Shown here: positions 1 through 8,161 of the stretch, in pieces
Layout: every line of letters begins with the position of its first letter
How positions within the stretch are numbered: position 1 is the stretch's first letter
NCBI GenBank assembly: GCA_036262035.1
Contig: DATAJS010000030.1
Location: 62,001-126,000, forward strand
Length of the DNA stretch: 64,000 nucleotides
Origin: Burkholderiales bacterium
Lineage (GTDB): Bacteria; Pseudomonadota; Gammaproteobacteria; Burkholderiales; SG8-41
Direction: 5' to 3'
Translations under genes and position numbers: made by a program
Notes under the pieces: model-generated
What the model was told of the DNA's origin: nothing
The model's input: only the letters and a program-made list of their open reading frames with translations
Databases searched by the model: none

Positions 1-152
1 GTCGCGGCGACCATGACTTGCGTCCCGACCGTCATCGCGAAACCGATCGCAATGCCGAGGACGACGAGCGCCAGCACCGACCATCTCGCGCTCGGGCGGG
101 TCAGGCCCCGCCACGAGCGCTTGATGAATCCGCCTTCCGGTTCGGAGCTCAA
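1..152 (-). CDS. NapC/NirT-type quinol dehydrogenase, N-terminus only (cut by window edge)
   Basis: Only about 50 residues are inside the window. The frame opens at a TTG at 152, 7 bp after the stop of the monoheme cytochrome, and reads LSSEPEGGFIKRSW, then a TRPSARWS turn and a hydrophobic helix (VLALVVLGIAIGFAM). A short cytoplasmic start, a T-R-P-S sequence and one membrane anchor is the N-terminal plan of NapC/NirT/CymA tetraheme quinol dehydrogenases; NapC at 23597 has the same [10 protein letters not shown] pattern. The heme motifs would lie outside the window. As the last visible gene after a decaheme cytochrome, barrel and monoheme cytochrome, it would be the inner-membrane quinone link (MtoC/CymA role). 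That role is inferred from context and an N-terminus alone. Confidence 0.65.
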   Translation of the reverse strand, partial: MSSEPEGGFIKRSWRGLTRPSARWSVLALVVLGIAIGFAMTVGTQVMVAA

Positions 153-159
153 GCCGGGC

Positions 160-444
160 CTACTTCATCGACAGGACGTGCGTGACCGCCGCGTTCAGCT
201 CGGCGTCCGAAGCCGACACCTTCGGATGGCCCTTGCCTTCCTTGAGCTTGGCGACGATATCCGCGGCTTTGGCATCCTTGTTCTTGGCCGCGATGTCCTT
301 GTACGACGGTCCCACCTTCTTCTTGTCCGACTCGTGACAGTTGTTGCAGCCCTTCGCCTTCAGCACGTCCGGACCGGACTGGGCGAGCGCGACTCCGGCG
401 GCGAGCGCGGCGGCGACGGTGAAGGCCTTGACGACGATTTTCAT
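160..444 (-). CDS. Small periplasmic monoheme class I cytochrome c (MtoD-like by context)
   Basis: 94 residues with a signal peptide (residues 1-21, cleavage near ALAQS) and one heme motif CNNCH at 33-37 near the mature N-terminus, as in c551/c552 cytochromes. The usual distal ligand of this fold is Met in a G-x-x-M-P stretch. Here the matching stretch reads GKGHP (70-74), so His73 may replace Met; the only Met after the heme motif is M93 at the very C-terminus. It lies 34 bp behind the barrel gene and 7 bp before the NapC-type gene, which suits a periplasmic shuttle between the quinol dehydrogenase and the decaheme cytochrome. Family assignment is firm; the shuttle role is inference. Confidence 0.85.
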   Translation of the reverse strand: MKIVVKAFTVAAALAAGVALAQSGPDVLKAKGCNNCHESDKKKVGPSYKDIAAKNKDAKAADIVAKLKEGKGHPKVSASDAELNAAVTHVLSMK

Positions 445-478
445 GACGATCCTCCGAGGTTGAGAGTGGACGACAGCG

Positions 479-2584
479 TTACTGCCAGCGGAAGTAGTAG
501 GACAGACCGATGAAATGGACTTTCTGGTGATCGTCCTGGGTGAGGCGCGTGCCGTCGATGAACACCCAGCTCGGCCAGGTCCAGTCGTTGGTGCTGAAGC
601 GGTCGAAGATGTAGTTCAGGCGCAGGCCCGACCGCTTGTCCAGCGCGTACTTGCCGAACAGGCTCAGGCGCGTGAGCCGCGTGGTGATGTTGGGCAGCGA
701 CGTGGGGACCGCGTTGCCGGGCGGATTGGCCGGCATCTGGAAATAGGTGTCCTTGATGTCCGAATAGGTGAGGTCGCCGCCGATCTCTATCCGCGCGTTC
801 GGCTTGCCGCGGAAACCGATGCCGACGTTGTCGCTTTCGTTGGTGACCGACGCGTTGTAGGTCGGGTCGGCGGCGGTGTTGGGGCACACGCCCGCGGCGC
901 TCGCCGCCTCGCAGGTGCTCTGGTCGGCGCGGGTCTTGTTGCGCGTGTACCAGACGTTCGCCTGCCACTTGTCGGAGAACGTGTAGCCCGCGTCGATCGA
1001 GTAGGTATACGCCTCGCCCTTGCGCGGCCCCAGTCCCGATCCGTCGCGGCCGCTGTAGCGGTCGTCGGCCCAGTCGGCGAAGAACTGCACGTTCAAGGCA
1101 TCGATCGGATTCCAGTTCGAGGACACGCGGACCTTGTCGCGCTTGCGGTCGGCGAGGTGGATCGGTGCGATGAGGTTGCTGCCGAGCGCGCCGCCGTTCT
1201 GCGTGGTGGTGATGAACGGCGAGCCGTCGCGGTCGCTGTAGACGTAAGCGATGGCGCCGGTCAGCGTCTCCGACATCGAGCGCCGCAGCTCGACGCGGTA
1301 CGACCATTCCTCGGTTTTCTCGCGATAGCTGACGATGCGCACGTCCGAGGTGTTGCGCTTCTTCTCCTCGTACTCGATGCCCCCGGTCAGCCTCAGCGCG
1401 TACGGAAGCATGTAGCTCGCCTCGCTCGAGCCGCGCGTGGTGCGTATGGAGCGCGGCTCGTTGACGCCGGTGGCGGTGCTCCCCGGCGCGGTGAAGAACT
1501 GCACGACGGGCGTCTTGTCGTCGCGATCCTCGTAACGGAAGTCCGCGCGCAGGGTGAGCTTCGGCAGCGGCCGGGAGATGACGCCCATCTGCGCAAGGGT
1601 GGTGTCCACCTTGCCGTCCAGGTTGTTGCCGACCCCCGGCGCGAGCGGCACCGCCGCCCCGGTGGGGAAGGTGTCGTTCTGTCGCGCGGTGGCGTACGCC
1701 GTCTTGAACGTGGCGCGCGTCGTATTCGTGAAGCCGTAGCTCCCCGACAAGTGGACCTGGTGCGAATGGTTGTCGGGCGGCAGCGCGAGCGGCGTGAACG
1801 CGGTCGTGCCGGGCGTGGCGAGTGCTGCGACGCCGCCGACGACGTCGAGCTGGTTGAACTGATTGTTGAACATCGTGCCGTAGTAGCCGCCGGTGAGCTG
1901 CAGCCTGTCGCCGCTGTAGCTCAGCAGCACGTCGAGCTGGCGCATCGTCTGGTTGATCGGCTCGGGCGTGAACTCGAAATTGCCGAACGTGCCGGGGGGG
2001 CCTCCGCCCGTGGTGCCGCGTCCCCAGATGCGGTTGCCTTCGCGATGGTCGTTGCGGAAGCGCACCGACATGTCCAGACCGGGCGCGAGGATATAGTCGA
2101 CGCCCGCGCCGAGGACCTCGCGGGTCGTCTTGAGCTCGAAGGCGGACGTCCCGGGGGTGAACGTCCCGGGCACCGTCACGGTGCCGGAGCCGATGCCGGT
2201 GACCGACGTCACCGCGGTGTACGGCTCGTGGCGGGGTATGCGGGTGAAGTCGAGGAACGCGCCCCAGCGGCCCTGGCGGTTCAGCTCCAGCAGCGCGCTA
2301 CGATTGTCGAGCCCCAGGCTGCGGCCTTCGATGCGCATCCACGTGCCCGTCGTCTCGTCGCGCCGGACGATCGACAGGTCGATCAGCGGGTAGACACCCT
2401 CGTTGGTCAGCCCGTTGTATTCGCCGAAGCGGCGCGCCGAGTCGGTCGCGTAGCCGATGCCGCCGGTGACTTTCGAGACCGGCTTGGTCGGATCGAAGTC
2501 CGCCTCTGCGGCGTAGGCGCCCGAAATTGCCCCCAGGACTGCGGCGCAGACCCCGGTCAGGCGAGCGGTATGGCGTACGTGCAT
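479..2584 (-). CDS. mtoB: MtrB/PioB/MtoB-family outer-membrane beta-barrel
   Basis: 701 residues. A signal peptide (about 1-25, ending AYAAEA) is followed by alternating aromatic and polar strands through to an aromatic C-terminal strand (GLSYYFRWQ), as in outer-membrane barrels. Length and the start of the mature protein (GGIGYATDSARRFGEYNGL) fit the decaheme-associated MtrB/PioB porins, which sheathe an MtrA-type cytochrome across the outer membrane. It follows the decaheme gene by 18 bp, the usual partnership. Shewanella MtrB has a CXXC near its N-terminus; none is visible here, and the only cysteines (STCEAASAAGVCPN) are near residue 560. The symbol is by analogy with iron oxidisers, since context alone does not fix the direction of electron flow. 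Confidence 0.88.
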   Translation of the reverse strand: MHVRHTARLTGVCAAVLGAISGAYAAEADFDPTKPVSKVTGGIGYATDSARRFGEYNGLTNEGVYPLIDLSIVRRDETTGTWMRIEGRSLGLDNRSALLELNRQGRWGAFLDFTRIPRHEPYTAVTSVTGIGSGTVTVPGTFTPGTSAFELKTTREVLGAGVDYILAPGLDMSVRFRNDHREGNRIWGRGTTGGGPPGTFGNFEFTPEPINQTMRQLDVLLSYSGDRLQLTGGYYGTMFNNQFNQLDVVGGVAALATPGTTAFTPLALPPDNHSHQVHLSGSYGFTNTTRATFKTAYATARQNDTFPTGAAVPLAPGVGNNLDGKVDTTLAQMGVISRPLPKLTLRADFRYEDRDDKTPVVQFFTAPGSTATGVNEPRSIRTTRGSSEASYMLPYALRLTGGIEYEEKKRNTSDVRIVSYREKTEEWSYRVELRRSMSETLTGAIAYVYSDRDGSPFITTTQNGGALGSNLIAPIHLADRKRDKVRVSSNWNPIDALNVQFFADWADDRYSGRDGSGLGPRKGEAYTYSIDAGYTFSDKWQANVWYTRNKTRADQSTCEAASAAGVCPNTAADPTYNASVTNESDNVGIGFRGKPNARIEIGGDLTYSDIKDTYFQMPANPPGNAVPTSLPNITTRLTRLSLFGKYALDKRSGLRLNYIFDRFSTNDWTWPSWVFIDGTRLTQDDHQKVHFIGLSYYFRWQ

Positions 2585-2602
2585 TCCGATCCCTCCCCGT
2601 GG

Positions 2603-3538
2603 TCAGCGCCTGAACGTGCGCTCGTTGGAAATGTTCGCCGGGTTGTTGCTGCCGTGAATGTTCGTATGGCAGTTGGCGCAGCCGCGGGCGAGCGTGTTGG
2701 CGCCCGTGCTCGTGCCGGAGAGCGTCGCAAAGTTGCCGCGATGGCTGGTCGGCTCGTGGCACTGCTGGCACAGGAACGGCTGTCGCGCCTTCAGCAGGTT
2801 CGGATTGGTCGTGCCGTGCGGGTTGTGGCAGATCGAGCAGTCCTCCTGCACCGGCTGGTGGGTGCGCACGAACGGGCCGCGCTTGTCCATGTGGCACGCG
2901 TAGCAGGTGTCGTTCACGTTGTCGCGCACCATCATCTTGGGACTCGCCGAGCCGTGGGGGTTGTGGCAGTCGGAGCACGCCACGAGTCCCTCGCGGATCG
3001 GGTGGCGGTAGGTGCGGTTGATCTGGACGCGCTGCTCCTTGTGGCATTTGAAGCAGGTCTCGGACTGGGTGAGCTTGTCGCGCGTCGGGTCGTGATTGGT
3101 ATGGACGGTATGGCACGACGAGCAGGTGACGTCGCGCGCGGCGTGGGTGCCCGTCGTCCAGTGCACGCGCTTGCCGCCTTTGTGACAGGCGAGGCAGACG
3201 TCGTTCTTGGTCTGGGGCGAGACCGTCTTCGACGACAGGTTGAGCGCGCCGGTGCCTTTGCCGCCGCCTTTGGCCGCGTGCTCGAGGGAGCCCTCGCCGT
3301 GGCACGCGATGCAGCCGCCGCGGGTCGCCGGGGCGCGCTGGTCGGTCTTGGTCCCGTGCTTGGACGCGGCGTAGGTGGCGAAGTAAGGCTCGTGGCACGC
3401 CTTGCACACCTGTTCCGCCGATTCCTTGGCCGGCGGCGCGGGCTGCGCCAGCGCGTCCAGAGTGACGGCGAACGTCAGCAGCACGATCGCGAGGGCTGCC
3501 CAAGCCGTGGTCGAGCGTCTTCCGGCGCTTTGTCGCAT
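2603..3538 (-). CDS. mtoA: Decaheme c-type cytochrome, MtrA/MtoA/DmsE family
   Basis: 311 residues with an N-terminal signal (hydrophobic stretch ending LAQPAPPAK) and ten CXXCH motifs: CKACH, CIACH, CLACH, CSSCH, CFKCH, CSDCH, CYACH, CSICH, CQQCH, CANCH. Ten hemes in about 280 mature residues matches MtrA/PioA/MtoA/DmsE, which carry electrons through an MtrB-type barrel. The barrel gene follows directly. These conduits serve metal reduction, Fe(II) oxidation or extracellular DMSO respiration. No outer-surface MtrC/OmcA-type cytochrome and no DMSO reductase gene is visible, and the small cytochrome plus NapC-type gene resemble the MtoABCD set of iron oxidisers. First gene of the minus-strand operon; a palindrome lies about 75 bp upstream of its ATG. 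Confidence 0.92.
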   Translation of the reverse strand: MRQSAGRRSTTAWAALAIVLLTFAVTLDALAQPAPPAKESAEQVCKACHEPYFATYAASKHGTKTDQRAPATRGGCIACHGEGSLEHAAKGGGKGTGALNLSSKTVSPQTKNDVCLACHKGGKRVHWTTGTHAARDVTCSSCHTVHTNHDPTRDKLTQSETCFKCHKEQRVQINRTYRHPIREGLVACSDCHNPHGSASPKMMVRDNVNDTCYACHMDKRGPFVRTHQPVQEDCSICHNPHGTTNPNLLKARQPFLCQQCHEPTSHRGNFATLSGTSTGANTLARGCANCHTNIHGSNNPANISNERTFRR

Positions 3539-3610
3539 GGCAATTCTCCGTCCACCGGCAAGCTTTTTTGCGGGTTACGGGAAGCTAGTCGGGAAGGTTG
3601 CCGCCAGGCT

Positions 3611-3627
3611 ATTGGACTTTGGTCCAC
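3611..3627. promoter_or_regulatory. Palindrome TGGAC-TTTG-GTCCA upstream of the conduit operon
   Basis: Reads ATTGGACTTTGGTCCAC: TTGGAC and GTCCAC half-sites around a 4-nt spacer, 73-89 bp upstream of the decaheme cytochrome ATG and about 95 bp before the divergent Bug gene. The same half-sites and spacing occur upstream of napA (20475-20492). It looks like the operator of a dimeric regulator; the regulator is unknown. Confidence 0.4.
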
Positions 3628-3720
3628 ACCCGAGGCCGGCACGCGGCAAACCTTGACTCACGCGCAGCGCGGCGACACATTCTCCTCGCGCTCACGATTC
3701 GACATAACGAGGAGAACCGC

Positions 3721-4692
3721 GTGGCAAAGCTTTGGTGGCTCGCGCTGAGCCCGACGCTGTCGCTAGTACCCGCACTCGCCCATGGCCAGGGTTATCCGTC
3801 CAAACCGATCCGCATCATCGTCCCGTTCGTGCCCGGCGGGAACATCGACATCACCGCGCGCACGATCGCGCCCGGGCTCACCGAGGTCCTGGGACAGCCG
3901 GTGATCGTCGAGAACCGGGGCGGCGCGGGCGGGAGGATCGGCACCACGCTGGTCGCCAAGTCGCCGCCCGACGGTTACACGCTCGTCCTCGGCGCCCCCG
4001 GCACGATGGTGGCCCAGCCGGTGTTCCACGAGGGCATCGAGTACCAGCCGCTGCGCGATTTCGTGTACACCTCGCGCATCACGCTGGTGTCGAGCGCGCT
4101 GGTCGTGCATCCCTCGCTGCCGGTGAAGAGCGTCAGGGAGATCATCGCGTTCGCGAAAGCGCGCCCTGGCGAGCTGCTGATGGGATCGGCGGGGCAGGGC
4201 TCCGGCACCCACCTGCAGGGCGAGCTCTTCCAGTCGATGGCGAAAGTCAAATTCACCCACGTGCCGTACAAAGGGGGCGCGGCCGCGTCCGCCGCCATCC
4301 TGAGCGGACAGGTGCATCTCGCGTTCGACCAGGTCAGCTCGTGCGGGCAGTTCGTCAAAGCGGGCAAGCTGCGCGCGCTCGCGGTGACGACGCCGCAGCG
4401 CTCCAAGCTCCTGCCCGAGGTGCCGACGATCGACGAGTCCGGGCTGCGCGGCTACGACTATTCGACGTGGACGACGCTCGGCATTCCGGCCGCGACCCCG
4501 AAAGACGTCGTGCAGAAGCTGCGCGAGGCGGTCGATGCGGTCATCGCGCAGCCGCGCACGCGCGACGCGTTCGAGAAATTCGGCGCCGAAGTGGCGCCGA
4601 ACTCCGCGGAAGCGTTCACGCGCACCCTGCAGCAGGACCTGGCGCGCTGGACGCGCATCCGCAAGGAGACCGGCATCAAGATCGACGGCTAG
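3721..4692 (+). CDS. Tripartite tricarboxylate transporter substrate-binding protein (Bug/TctC family)
   Basis: 323 residues from a GTG at 3721 preceded by GAGGAG (from 3709). The reading frame is open further upstream, but only this start gives a signal peptide (AKLWWLALSPTLSLVPALAHGQG). The mature protein begins GYPSKPIRIIVPFVPGGNIDITAR, the Bug hallmark, and continues with ENRGGAGGRIGT, the usual ligand-loop region. Bug proteins bind carboxylates or other small anions in the periplasm; many are orphans without TctA/TctB membrane partners, as here. It is divergent from the cytochrome conduit. Ligand unknown. Confidence 0.93.
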   Translation: MAKLWWLALSPTLSLVPALAHGQGYPSKPIRIIVPFVPGGNIDITARTIAPGLTEVLGQPVIVENRGGAGGRIGTTLVAKSPPDGYTLVLGAPGTMVAQPVFHEGIEYQPLRDFVYTSRITLVSSALVVHPSLPVKSVREIIAFAKARPGELLMGSAGQGSGTHLQGELFQSMAKVKFTHVPYKGGAAASAAILSGQVHLAFDQVSSCGQFVKAGKLRALAVTTPQRSKLLPEVPTIDESGLRGYDYSTWTTLGIPAATPKDVVQKLREAVDAVIAQPRTRDAFEKFGAEVAPNSAEAFTRTLQQDLARWTRIRKETGIKIDG

Positions 4693-4749
4693 CGAGGGCG
4701 AGGCCGCCATTCTGCGACGCGCGGCCCCGGAGAAGCCGAACTGAAGACG

Positions 4750-5802
4750 CTACGCGGCGATCCGCTCCAGCGGCGTCGGCTTCGCCGCGTGCAGCGCCGG
4801 CAGCAGCTCTTCCGACATCAGGCGGATGCTCGACAAAGCGTTGGACAGCGGCATGCCGAGGAAGTGGGTGCGGAACACGAAGTGGGTCACGCCCAGCTCC
4901 TCGATGTAAGGTTGCAACTGCTCCCAGCAATCCTCGGGCGAGCCGATGACGAAGCGCTCTCCCACCAGGTCCTCGAACGATTTGTCGATGCGCTCGTGCT
5001 CGGGCATCGCCTTGTCGCTCTCCCACTTCGCGTACGCCTTGTACTTCTCGGCGATGTACGGCGCGCCCAGCTCCATCGCGGCGGCGCGGCTCTTCGCGCA
5101 GTAGATCTCGATGCGGCAGGGGTTCTCTTTGGGCAGCGGCTTGCCGAGCTTCGTCAGCTCGGCCTTGTACAGCGCCAGGCGCTCCTTGTGCGTGGACAGC
5201 GTGGCCTTGGGGCTGTGGTAGAGGCAGTCGCCCAGCTCGGCGGCGCGGCGGATCGCGTTCGGATGCTTGGCCGCGAACCAGATCGGCGGATGCGGCTTCT
5301 GCACCGGTTTGAGCGCGAGGTGCGCGTCCCGCAAGATACACGTGTCGCTCTCGTAGCTCACCGTGTCCTCGGTCCACAACCGCTTGGCGACGGTGAGGCA
5401 TTCCTCGAAGCGCTGCACGCGCTGTCCCTTGCGCACGCCGAACGCCTCGAACTCCGCGGTGCGATAGCCGAGCCCGACGCCGAACACCAGGTTGCCGCGC
5501 GAGATCACGTCGAGGGTCGCGATGGTCTCGGCGGTGTAGACCGGGTTGTGCAGCGGCGCGAGCAGCAGCCCCAGGCCCATCGTCATGTCGCCGGCGTCGG
5601 CGGCGAGGCGGGCGAGGTAGGGCACCATCTGCAGTCCCTGGTTGCCGCCTTCGTTGAGGTAGTGCTGACCGCAGAAGTACGAATCCCAGCCGCGGTCGCG
5701 CGCGAGCCGCACCATCACGATCTGCTCTTCGAGCGCGCTCACCATGTCCGCGCCTTCGAAGTACTGGGCGCTCAGCATGAGACCCGCTTTCACTCCGCTC
5801 AT
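4750..5802 (-). CDS. LLM-class flavin-dependent oxidoreductase (bacterial luciferase-like)
   Basis: 350 residues from the ATG at 5802, chosen because GAGGGAG stands just upstream; an in-frame GTG at 5808 adds two residues. The protein is a single TIM-barrel domain of the luciferase-like monooxygenase family, with RDRGWDSYFCGQHYL, a hydrophobic GLGLLLAPLHNPVYTAE strand and VFGVGLGYRTAEFEAFG, all typical. Such enzymes use FMN or F420 for oxygenation or hydride transfer; the substrate cannot be read from sequence. It lies 10 bp behind a second family member, so the pair is co-transcribed and may serve one catabolic route with the divergent CoA-transferase. Confidence 0.9.
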   Translation of the reverse strand: MSGVKAGLMLSAQYFEGADMVSALEEQIVMVRLARDRGWDSYFCGQHYLNEGGNQGLQMVPYLARLAADAGDMTMGLGLLLAPLHNPVYTAETIATLDVISRGNLVFGVGLGYRTAEFEAFGVRKGQRVQRFEECLTVAKRLWTEDTVSYESDTCILRDAHLALKPVQKPHPPIWFAAKHPNAIRRAAELGDCLYHSPKATLSTHKERLALYKAELTKLGKPLPKENPCRIEIYCAKSRAAAMELGAPYIAEKYKAYAKWESDKAMPEHERIDKSFEDLVGERFVIGSPEDCWEQLQPYIEELGVTHFVFRTHFLGMPLSNALSSIRLMSEELLPALHAAKPTPLERIAA

Positions 5803-5812
5803 TCCCACTCCC

Positions 5813-6871
5813 TCACAGCTTCTGGATGATGTTCTTGGCGTAATCCCGGACCATCTGGTATCCGCGCTCGAGCGGAAAGTTGCACATGAGCTGGCGCACG
5901 CCGCGGCGTTCCAGCTCGCGTACCTGCTCCAGCACTTCGGCGGGCTCGCCGACGATGCAGAAGCGCCTGATGACTTCGGGGGTGACGAAGCGCCGCTCGT
6001 CCGGCGCGACGTACGCGTTGTGGCTCTCGTGCATGATCTTCTGGCGCTCGGCTTGCGGGCGCGCCATGTGGAACGCGAGATAGTCCTCGAAGATCGGCAG
6101 CAGGAATTCCGGCGGATCCTCGCCGTATTCGAGGTGCCGGTCGACGACCGAATGCATGGCCGTCATGATCGCCGGGCCGTATTCGTTGACGATGCGCTCG
6201 GAGTCCACGGCCTCGCCGCGATCGAGCACCGCGAAATTCACGCGCACCGATAGATGGAAGTCACGCAGGGAGCGGTCGCTTCTTTCCGCACCCGTCCTGA
6301 TCTGCGCCTGGATCTGCTCCAGCGTGCCGCCGCGCGGGATGTGCGTGGTGAGGCCGTCGGCGATCTCGCCCGCGAGCGCCTGCGCCTTCGGGCCGTAACC
6401 GGCGAGATACATCGGGATCGGTTCGCTGAGGTTGCGATAGCCCTTGTCGGAGTGCATGAAGCGAACAGTGTGTTTCTCACCTTCGTATTCGTACTCCGCG
6501 TCTTTACCGCCAAGCAGATTGCGCGCGAGGCGTGCGTAATCCTCGAAGTCCTTCAGCTTCATCGGCTTGCGGCCGAGGAGGCGCATGCCGGTGTTGCCGG
6601 TGCCCAGCGCCACGAAGCAGCGTCCCGGCGCGACCATGTTGAGCGTCGCCATGCCCGCGGCGAGCGTAGGCGCGAGGCGCAGTCCGGGCACCGCGACGCC
6701 CATGCCGAGCTTCATCGTCTTCGTCTGCTGCGCTGCTACGGTCAGGAACACGAACGCATCGGAGCGGATGAGCGGGCTGTCGGTGACCCACAGGTGCGTG
6801 AAGCCGAGCTTCTCGGCTTCGGTCACGTACTCCATCTCGTCGAGCTTGGCCCAGGTGAGTCCGAATTCCAT
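5813..6871 (-). CDS. LLM-class flavin-dependent oxidoreductase (second paralogue)
   Basis: 352 residues from the ATG at 6871; the frame is open upstream but the extra residues (MYARRRTHGTA) look like leader DNA. It begins MEFGLTWAKLDEM and shows the family pattern (AEKLGFTHLWVTDSPL, KLGMGVAVPGLRLAPTLAAG, GRCFVALGTGNTGMRLLG). The GTGNTGMRLLG and YLAGYGPKAQALAGEIADG stretches resemble methylene-tetrahydromethanopterin-reductase-like members. It is first in the two-gene minus-strand unit, with about 100 bp to the divergent CoA-transferase that must hold both promoters. Substrate unknown. Confidence 0.9.
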   Translation of the reverse strand: MEFGLTWAKLDEMEYVTEAEKLGFTHLWVTDSPLIRSDAFVFLTVAAQQTKTMKLGMGVAVPGLRLAPTLAAGMATLNMVAPGRCFVALGTGNTGMRLLGRKPMKLKDFEDYARLARNLLGGKDAEYEYEGEKHTVRFMHSDKGYRNLSEPIPMYLAGYGPKAQALAGEIADGLTTHIPRGGTLEQIQAQIRTGAERSDRSLRDFHLSVRVNFAVLDRGEAVDSERIVNEYGPAIMTAMHSVVDRHLEYGEDPPEFLLPIFEDYLAFHMARPQAERQKIMHESHNAYVAPDERRFVTPEVIRRFCIVGEPAEVLEQVRELERRGVRQLMCNFPLERGYQMVRDYAKNIIQKL

Positions 6872-6970
6872 TGCGGTTCCATGTGTACGCCGGCGAGCGT
6901 ACATGTTACTTGAGGGCCGGCGCCATTCTTCGCGGCGTATAATTCGGCGCCTCTTACAGGAGTGTTACGG

Positions 6971-8161
6971 ATGACGGAGAACGATCTGCCCTTCGAAGGC
7001 GTGAAGGTTCTGGATCTGTCGCAGGGGGTGGCGGGGCCGTATTGCGCCATGCACCTCGCACGCAACGGCGCGGACGTGATCAAGGTCGAGCCGATCGGTT
7101 CGGGCTGCTGGAGCCGCCAGCTCGGCAGGCCGACCGGCGATCACACGGCGCATTCGGTCGTCGTCAACCGCGCGAAGCGCTCGCTCGCCGTCGATCTCAA
7201 GACCGCCGAAGGTGTGGCCATCGTCCAGCGGCTCGCCAGGGATTGCGACGTCGTCCTGCACAACTACCGCGTCGGCAAGATCGACAAGTTCGGGCTCGAC
7301 TACGCGAGTGTTGCGAAGGTCAATCCGGAGGTCATCTACCTCTGGATCACCGGTTTCGGCCCCAAGGGACCGCGCGCCGATCAGCCGGCGACCGATTCGG
7401 TCATGCAGGCGTATACGGGGATGATGTCGATCAATCGCGGTCCGACCGGCGTGCCCCAGCGCATCGAGATGCTGGCGATCGATTTCTCGACGGGCCTGTA
7501 CGCGTTCCAGGGCGTGGCGGCCGCGCTGTACAGGAAAGCGATGAAGGGCCGCGGCGCCTACATCGAAACCAGCCTGCTGGAGTGCGCGCTCGCGCTGCAG
7601 GAAGGCGCGATGATGGAGCACCATCTTCAGGGCGGCGCCGCGGAGCCCATCGGCATGCCTGTGGGCATGTTCAAGACGAAGGACGGCTACATGAGCGTCA
7701 ATGCGCGGCGCGAGGAGCACTTCCAACGCCTCGCCAGGCTGCTCGGCAAAGAAGAATGGATCGCCGATCCGCGCTATGCCGACGCGCGCGCACGCGTGAA
7801 GCACCGTGACGAATTGATGGCGGCGCTGCGGCCGATCTTCGAGACCCGGACGTCCGACGAGTGGGTGGAGCTGCTGTCCAGCATCGACATCCTGAAAGCC
7901 AAGGTCAACACGTACGAGGATCTCTTCAAAGATCCGCAGGTGCAGGCGGTCGACGCGGTGCACTGGATCGAGAACGACACGCTCGGGCGCGTGCCGATGG
8001 GGACGATCTGCGGCCAGCGCGTGCCCGCGAACGGCGACCCGCTCACGCACGCCCCGCACGTGGGCGAGCACACCCGCGAAGTCCTGGCCGAGCTGGGCTA
8101 CGGCGCCGGCGACATCGAAAAGCTCGAAGCCTCAGGCGTCGTCGGTAGCCATCGGGCTTGA
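6971..8161 (+). CDS. CaiB/BaiF (class III) CoA-transferase
   Basis: 396 residues from the ATG at 6971, preceded by AGGAG at 6957-6961; an in-frame GTG at 6962 overlaps that site and is unlikely. The N-terminus PFEGVKVLDLSQGVAGPYCAMHLARNGADVIKVEP is the diagnostic class III fold, and the region around LAIDFSTGLYAFQG carries the Asp expected to form the acyl anhydride. The C-terminal part (DRFE-like region, then GHDEL-like MPVGMFKTKDGYMSV) is also typical. These enzymes move CoA between carboxylic acids such as formate/oxalate, carnitine or aromatic succinates; which acid is not visible. Its last 30 bp overlap the convergent ATP-grasp gene. Confidence 0.93.
   Translation: MTENDLPFEGVKVLDLSQGVAGPYCAMHLARNGADVIKVEPIGSGCWSRQLGRPTGDHTAHSVVVNRAKRSLAVDLKTAEGVAIVQRLARDCDVVLHNYRVGKIDKFGLDYASVAKVNPEVIYLWITGFGPKGPRADQPATDSVMQAYTGMMSINRGPTGVPQRIEMLAIDFSTGLYAFQGVAAALYRKAMKGRGAYIETSLLECALALQEGAMMEHHLQGGAAEPIGMPVGMFKTKDGYMSVNARREEHFQRLARLLGKEEWIADPRYADARARVKHRDELMAALRPIFETRTSDEWVELLSSIDILKAKVNTYEDLFKDPQVQAVDAVHWIENDTLGRVPMGTICGQRVPANGDPLTHAPHVGEHTREVLAELGYGAGDIEKLEASGVVGSHRA

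Noticed and set aside
515-3748. 1077-residue open frame opposite the cytochrome conduit
   Set aside because: It is antisense to three genes with clear heme motifs and signal peptides, and its protein is a low-complexity Arg/Val/Ala string typical of GC-rich shadow frames.
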